In this document: positions 1 through 9,465 of the stretch, piece after piece | Layout of the letters: each line of letters starts with the position of its first letter | How positions within the stretch are numbered: position 1 is the stretch's first letter | Assembly: GCA_030549175.1 (NCBI GenBank) | Contig: JAUKUA010000001.1 | Location: forward strand, 4,898,001 to 4,962,000 | DNA length: 64,000 nt | Reading direction: 5' to 3' | Origin: Lasiosphaeris hirsuta | Taxonomy: Eukaryota; Ascomycota; Sordariomycetes; Sordariales; Lasiosphaeriaceae | The notes under the pieces: model-generated | Told to the model about the DNA's origin: nothing | The model's database searches: none | What the model saw: the letters and a program-made list of their open reading frames with translations, nothing else | Position numbers and translations under genes: made by a program

Positions 1-1089
1 CAGTCGGGACGAAGTTGGATGCATCCAAGTTGAAAAAGTTGAAATGCTGAGCTGGGCGGCGGTGGATGGGTGTTAACTGAGGACTTCTGGCATTGGCAGA
101 AGTCCGAATGGCACCAGAGATTGCTTTCTTCCTCCATATGTTGGTGTCGGGACGGCGGAACTTTCGACGCGGAGAGGGGCTGCGGAGCATCTCGGTCTCT
201 CTGCTGGTTTGCACCCTCCTGTCCGGGCTTGCTGACAAGGCTCCGAGTCGAGAGGGGATGTTATTCGAGGTGTGCTCCATGTTTGAAAGTGCTCGGGGGT
301 TTCTGGAGGGTGATATCAGAGTGGGACTGTCGCGGACGCAACAGCTAGCTCAACGAGCCCGGCACAGCAAAAAAAAAAAGGGGCTCACAAATGTGTAACA
401 ACAGCACTGGGCCAGAAATCACAAAGAGTTGCTTTCATGGCTGAGGGATGACTCGGAAACTTTGCAGGCGAGGGTCGAATTGTGCTGCAGGTCTCTCTCT
501 ATGTGTAAGCCCTTGCTGGTTGCTCCTTCCACGCGACATATTACGTTTTCTACACACACCCCCGTCGGCACACGGTGTTACCACATCAATCGATATCTAA
601 GCGGCCCACTGGAATCTAAGCATGAGGATGTTGAGGGAACCTGGAAGGCGCGTTACTACCTACCTAGGTGCCTTAGGTACCTAATTGCAATTAGCAAGGC
701 AAGGTTCAGAATCCCAGTGACTCGGACCAGCACAGAAATGCCATGGAATTTACTTATCTAAGTGAGATATGGGCTTAGAAATTGACAAGCGACGTGCTAA
801 GGGGCAATTCAGTGCACTGCACTGAGTGTAATTCAGTAATAATTCAGATTATTACTTTATGATGTGGTTGACAACCTGTCCCCGACTTGAATTCAAAGAG
901 GTCCAATTGGAGATGTTGACTTTCGTTATGCTGTGAAACCTCGCCAACAAGCGCTTACGGGGCTTGGCGTGGTACAGGCCGGCAAAAGTCCGGATCTTGG
1001 GTTGAACGTCATTTCATCAGATCTCCATGGGGATTCGAGACCGGGCAAACCATAACAAAGACAACTACGGCACCTATACCTAATTAACA
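1..1089. other. Intergenic, no gene seen
   Basis: Only short open frames on both strands, none resembling a known family. An ACCTACCTAGG/TAGGTACCTA word cluster lies at about 655-684. The last 100 bases probably hold the promoter or leader of the acetoacetate-decarboxylase-like gene. Confidence 0.6.
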
Positions 1090-1173
1090 ATGGCCGAATC
1101 CGACAGCAACACATTTACCGATGGCCCCATAACGCCCTAGCCGGCGCCGTGGGAGACCAAATCCACGACTTAC

Positions 1174-2034
1174 ATGATCCCTTTTTGGACAAGCGGCCAG
1201 ACGGCCCGGAACCTGCCGCCCAAGGCTTACTCTCCCCTCGAGGGCGCGTCCGCCTTCGCGTCCAGCGAGTTTGGCATCCCTATCGGCGGCATGAGCACCA
1301 TCCAGCTGCTGCGCTACACCGACACGCCGGCCGGGCCCTACGATGAGCTGATCCTCGCCCCGGGCTACTTTGAATACCCCGTCGAGGCCAAGAACGGCAA
1401 GAAGGCCACCAGGAAGTCCTTGAGGATCACCAGGATTTACGTCAGCCAAAAGCAAACCTGCTGGAACGGGCGCACCAGTAAGGAACCCCCGGCTCACGAT
1501 ACTAACTTTGAGTTGAGTCTAACTGCAACCTCAGTCTGGAACATCCCAAAGCACCTCGCCCGCTTTGAATGGACAGACAACCCAGACGGCTCGTCCCGTG
1601 TCCGCGTCTTCCCCCACGACACCCACACGCCCTATGATGCGAGCGAGGCGAGGCCAAGTGACACTCCCTTTTTCCAGTGCACCATCAAGCCCATGAGCTA
1701 CGTGCCCTCCTTTCCCATGACCACAAGCCTGTTCAAGTACATGGGTGTCGACATGGCCCTGGTTCAGCCACCACTTCCGCAGGGCGAGACCGAGTTGGGC
1801 GAGTTACCCGGAACGGAGCGCTGGGCCAAACTGGCTGGCTACATCCAGTACGCGCCCAAGGCCAGCCTTGCTTGGGCCGACATGAGCCAAAAGGGCGAGG
1901 ATGGGACGGCTCCGGATGAGTATGACAACTTTTTCCCTGGTTTGAGCCGCTGGAATGTTGCCGTGAAGCTGGTGGGTGGGGGTGCATCGTTTCCGCCTGC
2001 CGAGACGTGGGAGATACCCAAGGGGGTTCTTTGA
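1174..2034 (+). CDS. Acetoacetate decarboxylase-like superfamily protein (5' end disrupted)
   Basis: The protein resembles the fungal ADC-like family: AYSPLEGASAFAS, a YTDTPAGPYDELILAPGYFEY block and ITRIYVSQKQTCWNGR. A 57-nt intron fits at 1478-1534 (GTAAGG...CTAAC...CTCAG); removing it joins GRT to IWNIPKHLARFEW, which reads better than the unspliced frame. The intron is a multiple of three without a stop, so retention would add 19 residues. The frame begins earlier, at an ATG at 1090, but an in-frame TAG at 1138-1140 interrupts it; sequence after the stop (PAPWETKSTTY) still looks like family N-terminus. ATG 1174 is the first start after the stop and gives about 267 aa. Substrate unknown; the family includes decarboxylases and cyclase/aldolase-like enzymes. 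It converges on a reductase pseudogene. It may itself be a pseudogene. Confidence 0.62.
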   Translation: MIPFWTSGQTARNLPPKAYSPLEGASAFASSEFGIPIGGMSTIQLLRYTDTPAGPYDELILAPGYFEYPVEAKNGKKATRKSLRITRIYVSQKQTCWNGRTSKEPPAHDTNFELSLTATSVWNIPKHLARFEWTDNPDGSSRVRVFPHDTHTPYDASEARPSDTPFFQCTIKPMSYVPSFPMTTSLFKYMGVDMALVQPPLPQGETELGELPGTERWAKLAGYIQYAPKASLAWADMSQKGEDGTAPDEYDNFFPGLSRWNVAVKLVGGGASFPPAETWEIPKGVL

Positions 2035-2209
2035 GAAAGTCGTCGGCGGCGGCTTAGTACCATACCTTAATCAGGGCATTCGTGCAGTAAGGCTACTCGT
2101 GCGGGTACTAGTAAAGCAACCTCAGTTTGGACAATGGCAGGTTTTCATAAGCTGGTGCAGAGCGTACTTATTGTTGAATAGTGGGTCTGAATTGGAGTAG
2201 TACTATATC

Positions 2210-3070
2210 TACCTTGTAACAGCTGCTCGGCGGCCTAGAAGTTCTTCCAGCGAGCAGGGTACTCTCTATAGCATCCCTCACACTTTCCTCCAGGCTAGTA
2301 TACTCACCCTGTCCCAGAGCCCGCAACAGTGACATCCTTGCCGGCAATCTTGGATGTCAGCGAAATCCTTTTTCTCGAGATACGTCTTCAAGATCTCCAA
2401 GATCTGCCGCCAACTGAAGTGCTCGGCACATCCCGGAACCCGTAACCTGTTAACACCCGTCGCCAGGGCGGCCACAAAGAGCCGGCCAGAATCCCGGGCG
2501 CCAATGTGCCACTGAGGCGCGATGCCCTTCTCCTGCGCCAACAGCGACGGATCCGCCGTGATCCTCAATACCTTTCATTCCACGTATCCTCCGTCACCGT
2601 CTCGTGCACTCCAGCCTCGGGGGTGACAGCGGCCCAGATGAAGCTGTTGAACGCGAACGACCGGACGCTCGGATGTGCCTTGGCGGCTTCCAGCAGGTTG
2701 AAGAAGGCGCGCAGCACCTGCTGGACCTCGGCGTCGACTTCGTGGTCTGCCAGGTGCAGGTTGACGGACCCGGCGATGCAAGCCACGCCGGCGACGTCGT
2801 CTTGGAGGGCTTCTGTCCAGGCGCCGGGCGTGGCGAGATCCGGGGCCTTGACGAGCAAGAAGCGGCCGCGCCGTGGCGGCTGTCGAAGAGGGCGGCCAGC
2901 CAGCCGCCGCGGACCGCGTTTCGGACGGTACCGCGCACCCGTTACCCAGCGAAGAGCAGCTGGCCGGCGACGTGGCTGGCTATGAGGCCGTTGGCGCCGG
3001 TGACGAGGATGAGGGAGTCGAGCGGGATGGCGGGTGGGGAGGAGAACTTGATGGGGGATTGGCGGGCCAT
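2210..3070 (-). pseudogene. Broken NAD(P)-dependent epimerase/dehydratase-type reductase (extended SDR)
   Basis: Read on the minus strand from ATG 3070, the start is a Rossmann N-terminus with LILVTGANGLIASHVA, typical of fungal extended SDR/aldehyde-reductase proteins. It then hits TAA in place of a Tyr-like position (GYRV context). It resumes in another frame (APDLATPGAWTEALQDDVAGVA; FNSFIWAAVTPEAG), stops again near 2565, continues as SLLAQEKGIAPQWHIGARD, and ends in a third frame as TSLEESVRDAIESTLL near 2230. Several frame changes and stops cannot be repaired by plausible introns, and the middle of the family is shortened. The reductase is dead as read. Its neighbour across the convergent gap is the damaged ADC-like gene, so the two may be remnants of one pathway; that is inference. 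Confidence 0.72.
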
Positions 3071-3984
3071 TGAAAGCTAGCTCTTTGAGGTTGGACGGCA
3101 AGGTGCAATTCTGTCAGATAAGGGGAGCAGTGATAAGTCGAGGGGTCTTAACTGCAGAAAACGTCGAATAGATGCCTACCTTATATAGCTTCGTGGTATC
3201 AAGCTTACATCCTGGGTGGCTTCCCGCCAGCGGCGTGGTGGGGTGATTTGAAATCAAGACGCTTTGCAATGCACACGCTGCACACGCTATATAGATCAAC
3301 AATACCAGCCCCTTTAAGGCTGTTCCTGATGCGACCGCATGAGCGGAGATACATGAGACAAGCAGCAGGGTCTCCCCGTACGTTCAGTGATTGGAAAAGA
3401 ATGTCGATGTCAGATCAAGGGCTGAGTCCGAGGGACGGGTTGGTGGGATGCAATATCCGATAGGTGCCTTGTTCGCATTCGAAAGCCACTGCGCAGAGTC
3501 AATAAAGCGCACCTAGGCCCTCGCATCCGTTCAGTTAAAGACATTGCTCTGTAGGCCTAGACTGCGTATTTAGGTACTATTGTTGCCGTGTTGGGGGGGG
3601 AGGCTTTTTCTATGGGGGACTGAAGGCGAAGTACGTCGTTGAAATCGTCTTCCTCTTCAAAAATGTCGGGTTGACTTACTCAGCTGCTGTTGAGGGAGTT
3701 GTAGAACTTGTATTTGGCTGGGGACTTGGCTGGGATCCTATCGTCCAGTTTCTCGTTTTGGGATGTGGGACCAGGGGTGAAGGTTTGCCAGATTCAGGGG
3801 TTGGTAGGCTCCGTGAAATGATTCCGATAGAGTCCCTTCTTTTGTCTGAAGTGCCCAGTGGACCTGTTTACTGGTGGGCATGATGGCCTCGTACCCGCTC
3901 ACTTCCATTTGTAGTACGGCCCGCTGTGGTATCTCTTCAGTCGATGATGCTTGCTGCTGAGACAATCGTCATGGATCACCGAGT
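3071..3984. other. Intergenic, no gene seen
   Basis: Contains short overlapping frames only. A G-run sits at about 3592-3600. No recognisable family in any frame. Confidence 0.5.
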
Positions 3985-4480
3985 GCGGTGGCTCTTGTGT
4001 TGGCACAGGACTAGGACTGCTCAAGGAGATTGTAGGCGTGGAGCGCGTGCTTGGGACAGGGCACATTAATGGCGAATGCACCATCGAGGCGAGTGGGGAT
4101 AATACGGGCGAGTTCCGGGGCTGATCAAGATACTGTTCAAGAGCGAGAACATTGGGGCGATTCGCGTTCCCAAAGGAAATTCCAGCGGCATCAAAAACTT
4201 GAGAGGCAGCAGCATACTTTAGCCATTACCCCCGACTTGATCACTGTTATTGATGTGCAAAACGGCGAGGCTGTCAGCACACCTGAATACCGGTACCGAC
4301 TATTGGCCACTGCTCAGGGGCTTTCCACCTCGTACGAGTGGACGGAAGCCCAGAGCGGAATTGAACTCGGGACCAAAGACTTTGGATTCAACCATCTCGA
4401 GTCCTAACACCCTACTGGGCAAATTTGGACCTCTGGTCAGTGTCGTTGGCGAGTTTGATGTGCCGTCGCAAGGCAGGAAG
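3985..4480 (+). pseudogene. Remnant of a DUF917-domain protein (C-terminal part)
   Basis: Three frames together give the C-terminal end of the DUF917 family, often found with or fused to hydantoinase/oxoprolinase proteins. Frame one gives KEIVGVERVLGTGHINGE and CTIEASGDNTGEF. Frame two gives LIKILFKSENIGAIRVPK. Frame three gives TPDLITVIDVQNGEAV, then STPEYRY. The final piece, LLGKFGPLVSVVGEFDVPS, needs another shift. The order matches the family, but at least two frameshifts and a TGA break it. No N-terminal part is visible upstream. The call rests on remembered family patterns and needs a profile search. Confidence 0.5.
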
Positions 4481-6048
4481 CCTACGCCAAATGCACGGGT
4501 GATGGTCTAGTGTGGGATGTGAATCTTCGAGGCGGCAGTCCAAGTTGTTATTATTACAGGAGGGGCTTTTGGCTCCTCCTCCTATTAACGAGGCAAGCGA
4601 CGACAATCTAGTACAATGTGAAAAACAAATATTCCGCCGGCAGCATTTTAACCTGTTTCAAATCTCCTTAGGGCACTCTTGCTGACAGCTTTGGGGATGC
4701 TGTGATCTTGCACCCCCTCCGGCTTGGGCGGTGCGAGCTTGGGTCGCCATCTCGAGACCTGTCCTCTTTCTTCAGGAGGGACCGGCACCGAAGCTACAGC
4801 CGACGATGAATTGGAAGTGCATTTCGTCTGCTTGCGTCCTTCTTCAGAGTGGACGTTCCGCTGAGGAGGGACTCGTCCATTTTCAAGGCCATCAACGGTA
4901 ACTGTAGCAGACAGTGGTTAGCTAACCGGCTGAAATGGCCGAGAAGGCAACGTGGTGAAACCATATGACTGTGGATGGCCGGGGGCCTCAGTCTGATGCC
5001 CCACTCTAGAATTTGGCAACGACAGGTGAAAGGTCGACGGGAAGGAAAAGTGCAGAAGGGACCAAGGTTTTTGGGACTGTGTTCGAGCTTAGGATGTTGA
5101 AAGGAAGGTGAAACCCCGAGGTTGCGGCCTCAGGAACTTACTTGACTCTTGTCACTCACACATCACAAAGCGCAAAGTCGGCTCCGAATTTGGGAAAGAT
5201 GTAGTTGAGGATCGGTGGTAACAGGGGAATGAACAATTTATTTGCAAGGGACTATGGTAGCGAACGACATTAGCCAAGACTTATTGTACTACATGTTCTC
5301 CTGTCATGATAATAGCTACCGAAAGGTCTGAACAACAAGACTCAGATTAGCGTAGATTGGCTAAAGTGGCAGCAGCACATAGGCCTGACATCCCCCAATC
5401 AGAGGCCGGCAATTGCCCAAGCTCGTCTGAGCCTTTCACCTGTGGCTTAGCTTACTCACTTCACCCTCGGGGGCCTCATCTTTACGGGTTGTTAGCCATG
5501 CAACTACTTGTGCCGATGCGGCTAGACTCGCTCGGTAGACTTGGCAATATATATTCAAACAGGGCCCAAGTTACTCATGGTGTGCATGTGTATACGTGTG
5601 AGCATCGGTCGAGATCTTGGGGGCGGAATGGGATACTGCACTGATGTACACATGATATTGGCGGAGCTGGCCTGGAGGAAGAAAAAAAGAAGACGGTGTT
5701 TCTGTTGATGTTGCCTGTCTGCCGCCCTGAAATTCTGGTTAAGGGGGCGGAAAACAGGGATGGGCGTCGTCCCGATAAGTATGTGGGTCGTCCAATCCAA
5801 GTGTCCGAGTCGGCAGCGAAATGTACCGGGACCCGGGTTTGGAAGTGGGGGAATGACGCGGCGACCACGGGTTTCGCACTTGCAAATTCCACCGAGGCTG
5901 CGATCCGGGCGCGTCCCACTTTCCAAACTTTTCCCATATCAATCAACATAAACGATTACTGAGATTCTGAGCTCGCCATCGCCCCTGGCCATTGCGATTC
6001 TATCGTAGCGAGCACCAAAAACTTGCAGATTTCGAGAAAATCCCAACC
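4481..6048. other. Intergenic, no gene seen
   Basis: No frame resembles a protein family. The right end is presumably promoter and leader of the gene starting at 6049. Confidence 0.5.
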
Positions 6049-7443
6049 ATGGGCTTGCCAGCTGCTCCCGCGGCATCGAGGCCCAGAGCCGACAGTCAGC
6101 AATCGTCCACCGAAGAAGACTGCACAGGATTCTGTATCCTGCACCAACTGGAGTCTCTTTTGCCATCGCCAAAAAGACGTGCGCCGTCATATCCTCCCCT
6201 CTCTTCTATCCCCTGTACTTCCAGTGCTCGGCTCTCCCAACCCGACGCCTGCCCAAGCCCTTTTCCGAACGAGCCCATTCCTGCAGTGTCCGTTCACCTC
6301 GCGCCCACCAGACCCGACACCCTTCTCTATCTCGCCTATGGCTCCAACTTGTGCGCTGAGACTTTCCTCGGTAGGCGAGGCATCCGCCCGCTCAGCGCTG
6401 TGAGCGTCGCTGCCCCGTCGCTACGTCTCATATTCGACCTCCCTGGCTTGCCTTATGCCGAGCCCTGCTTCGCCAACACGGCCCTTCGCAAGATCCCCGG
6501 CAAGCTACCACTCGACCCCCCAAAGTTTCCCCCTGAGATCCCCGATCTCCCCCCTCACGATCCACCCTTCACTACGCCACCGCACCCGAGCAAGGATGAT
6601 GGCCACTTCTCACGCGACGCAGCGGGTGACCCGGTCTGGAACGGCGGGCTGATTGGCGTTGTCTACGAGGTTACGCTCGAGGACTTCGCCAAGATCATGG
6701 CAACTGAAGGCGGCGGAGCTTCATACCACGAGATTCTTGTCCCGTGTTTCGCGCTCCCGCCCACGGTCGGTATCCCAGAAAAACCTCCCGTGCCCGAACT
6801 ACCCAAACCCTTCGTCGCCCGTACCCTGTGCGCACCTCGTCTCCCAGATCTTCCCGACAACGGCGATAAGGAAAGTAGAGCCCGCGGCGGCGGTGACGAC
6901 GGCGACAACCCACCCGACGGTGATAACCCCGAATTGCCACCGCCCCCTTCCTGGTTCCGCAAACTCCTCCTCCCCGTCCGCCGCCCCGACCCTGAATACG
7001 CGCAGCCGTCCGCGCGCTACCTCAAACTCATTGCCGACGGCGCGCGCGAGCACGACCTGCCGGGCGACTACCAGGCATACCTCGAAGCGCTGCAGCCGTA
7101 CACCCTAACCACCCGCTGGCAATTCCTCGGGCGCATTGTCTTTCTCCTGTTCTGGGCGCCCTCATTCCTCTTGGTGTTCTCAGCCGGGCGGCTGCTAGCT
7201 GATGATAAGGGACGGGTGCCGGCGTGGTTGGCGGCGGCGATGACAATATTGTTCAACGTCGTCTGGATAAGCTACGACGTTGTTGCGAAGCCGATATTTG
7301 GAGAGGGTGAACGGACCATAGCTGAAGATGAGCAACGAAAGACGAGGAGGAGTAGAGGATATTCCGGGGTTTGGCGGAGGAAAGAGGAGAATGTGGATGA
7401 AGAGAAGCGCTGCTTATTGGAGGAAGGGGAATGCGAGATTTGA
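6049..7443 (+). CDS. Gamma-glutamylcyclotransferase-like membrane protein
   Basis: A single exon gives 464 aa. The start is ATG 6049 in a good context (accATGG); the open frame upstream has no ATG. Residues 93-101 read LYLAYGSNL, the substrate-loop signature of gamma-glutamylcyclotransferases, which turn gamma-glutamyl amino acids or peptides into 5-oxoproline plus the free amine. The block EGGGASYHEILVPC lies where the family places its catalytic glutamate. Two additions differ from the compact enzyme: Pro-rich disordered stretches (about 140-185 and 270-310), and a C-terminal pair of hydrophobic segments (IVFLLFWAPSFLLVFSAG and AWLAAAMTILFNVVWISY) followed by a charged tail. It is therefore probably membrane-anchored. 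A role in glutathione or secondary-metabolite turnover is possible but not shown. It converges on glycerol-3-phosphate dehydrogenase, 366 bases away. Confidence 0.75.
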   Translation: MGLPAAPAASRPRADSQQSSTEEDCTGFCILHQLESLLPSPKRRAPSYPPLSSIPCTSSARLSQPDACPSPFPNEPIPAVSVHLAPTRPDTLLYLAYGSNLCAETFLGRRGIRPLSAVSVAAPSLRLIFDLPGLPYAEPCFANTALRKIPGKLPLDPPKFPPEIPDLPPHDPPFTTPPHPSKDDGHFSRDAAGDPVWNGGLIGVVYEVTLEDFAKIMATEGGGASYHEILVPCFALPPTVGIPEKPPVPELPKPFVARTLCAPRLPDLPDNGDKESRARGGGDDGDNPPDGDNPELPPPPSWFRKLLLPVRRPDPEYAQPSARYLKLIADGAREHDLPGDYQAYLEALQPYTLTTRWQFLGRIVFLLFWAPSFLLVFSAGRLLADDKGRVPAWLAAAMTILFNVVWISYDVVAKPIFGEGERTIAEDEQRKTRRSRGYSGVWRRKEENVDEEKRCLLEEGECEI

Positions 7444-7809
7444 GATATGAAGGAACATGTTTACGGTTCATGCTGGATCAGGCGTCAAGGCGGTCACACC
7501 AATTTGGATTTACGCTTTTTGAGCGTTGGACAAGAGCAAACCCAGGACCCTCGTATTATAGGCTGTATACTCTACCGATTTGGGCCAGCCCCGCGTGGGA
7601 CATTAAGCTTTATAGTCTGTAAGGTTTTGTAATCTCGTTTTTCCTTCCCTCCCCCGAGCGCCTCTCCCTTCTAAGCTAAGTGACCTGCGTTCCGTCCCAT
7701 CCCATCCTATTTCGGTCCCGTATCCCATGCCTGTACCCGCTCGTCCGCCCATACTGGTGACCATGCCGCTACTCATGCTGTACCATCTTGGTAACCTGAG
7801 CCCTGAACC

Positions 7810-9036
7810 TTACTTTCTAAACAGCTTGGGAATATCCTCCACCTTGACCTTTCCGTCCAAAATTCCGTCAACCGCCAGGAAAAGGGGATAGTTTTGCTCC
7901 GCACCACGCGCTCGCAAGAAGCTGCTGACCTCTCTAGAAGTAGAGATGCCCTGCAGCTTCTGGCCGTTCAGCTCCGTCCGCTCAATCTCTTGCACTGTCA
8001 CGCCCCGCTCGACGGCCATTTTGGAGTACCGCCAGTTGCGGGCAGCCGTACAGCTGACAATCATGTCGCCCCAGCCCGCGCTCTCCTCCCACAGCGTCTT
8101 CTCCTCGATCGTCTCGGGAAAGAACTCTCGCGCAAATGCGATGATCTCGAGCATCCCGCGGCGCATGACGGCAGTCTTAGCTGTCATGTTCCACCCGTGG
8201 CCCTCGACGAAGCCACAGGCAATGGCGACAATGTTCTTGAGGGCGCCGCCTAGCGAGACGCCCACGACGTCCGAGACCATCGACACGGTGAAGTAGGGCC
8301 GGCTGAAGAGCTTGTAGAACTCTTCATGGCCGAGAGGCGGGTAGTTTTGCGGCAAGGGCGTGAGCTTGATCTTGCTGATTTGGCCGTGCGAGTCTTTGTG
8401 TTCGCCACCGTTGTCGTTGGGCGCCGCGCCGTTGCTCGCCCGCAAGTCACCGGGGGGCGTGTTGTAGGCGATGGTCGTCTCACACCACTCTTCGTTGGCA
8501 ATCTCGCTGGCAATGTTGGCGCCGCTCAGGGCACCGCAGTAGATGCCTAGCGTCTCGCCAATGTACTCGCAGATCAGCTCCACGTTGTGGTCCGTCACCG
8601 TGACACCCTTGATGCAGCTTATGCCTCGGGCGTATGGGAGGATGTGGCCCTTGATTTGCTTGAGAATATTGGCGATGAACTCGTGCGGGAAGTTGAAAAT
8701 GAGAATGGACGAGTCCTTGACGGCGTCCTGGATCGAGGGGTTGGCAACCACATTGCTGGGCAGCTTGATGCCAGGCAGGTACTTGGCGTTTTCGTGGCAT
8801 GTGTTGATGATGGAGGTGAGCTTTTGCGGCTGGTCGCCAACGGCGGCGTAGTGTGGTGAGTCCTTGGCGATGGTCACATTCTCCTCGTACACCCACATCT
8901 GCACATCCTCCTCGAAGACGTCCGGGTGCTCCCGGGTGCTCTCGGCAACAAGCTTGGCAACTGTGGTACCCCAATTGCCAGAGCCGATGACCGTCACCTT
9001 GTGCTTGCACCCACTCGAGCTGGGCGACACCGTCAT
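7810..9036 (-). CDS. GPD1: NAD-dependent glycerol-3-phosphate dehydrogenase
   Basis: Reduces dihydroxyacetone phosphate to glycerol-3-phosphate with NADH, feeding glycerol (osmolyte) and glycerolipid synthesis. From ATG 9036 the protein is 408 aa, intron-free, normal for eukaryotic GPD. The Rossmann motif GSGNWG is at residues 18-23. Family blocks follow in order: [37 protein letters not shown] (with the conserved catalytic Lys), and [20 protein letters not shown] species-variable polar insert (about residues 205-245, rich in Asn/Asp/His) sits between the two domains. The frame stays open upstream for 143 codons to ATG 9465 with a basic, Ser/Pro-rich sequence; see the separate entry. ATG 9036 is chosen because homology to GPD begins just after it. 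Confidence 0.95.
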   Translation of the reverse strand: MTVSPSSSGCKHKVTVIGSGNWGTTVAKLVAESTREHPDVFEEDVQMWVYEENVTIAKDSPHYAAVGDQPQKLTSIINTCHENAKYLPGIKLPSNVVANPSIQDAVKDSSILIFNFPHEFIANILKQIKGHILPYARGISCIKGVTVTDHNVELICEYIGETLGIYCGALSGANIASEIANEEWCETTIAYNTPPGDLRASNGAAPNDNGGEHKDSHGQISKIKLTPLPQNYPPLGHEEFYKLFSRPYFTVSMVSDVVGVSLGGALKNIVAIACGFVEGHGWNMTAKTAVMRRGMLEIIAFAREFFPETIEEKTLWEESAGWGDMIVSCTAARNWRYSKMAVERGVTVQEIERTELNGQKLQGISTSREVSSFLRARGAEQNYPLFLAVDGILDGKVKVEDIPKLFRK

Positions 9037-9465
9037 TTTGGCGTTTTGGGACAATTTACGAACGGGGGACGATGGCGACAGCGGCAGCGACAACGATTGT
9101 GCGAGGACGGAAACAGGTGACGCGCGAATCGTCGGTGCAGAGCAAGATGTATAGAAGCGGAATGCACGGGGAGGAGACCGGGACGGGTTCGGGTAGCGAG
9201 ACGCAAAGGGGCGTGGTGGATGGCGTTGGGGCGACGAGAAGTTCCGAGACGATAAGAAAGGCTTGGACTGTGAGCAGCTCTTTCGCGAGTGGATATGGAA
9301 CTGGGTCACGTTGGGCGAGGAATGGAGTAAGCGGTGAGGGCTTCGTTTGCGAGGGCTGCAAGGGCTACGAGACTGGTCAACCAAAGCCAAAGCCCGTCGC
9401 AAGCCAGGAATGCTCCAGCTCTTATTATACAGGGCCGCCAGGGAGGGTCCGATGCACAGGATCAT
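9037..9465 (-). other. Open 5' extension in frame with GPD: leader or alternative N-terminus
   Basis: 143 stop-free codons precede the usual GPD start in the same frame, beginning at ATG 9465. The encoded peptide has almost no acidic residues and is rich in Arg, Ser, Pro and His ([22 protein letters not shown]), resembling a mitochondrial presequence. It may equally be a 5' UTR that happens to be open because it is rich in C on the coding strand. Confidence 0.4.
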
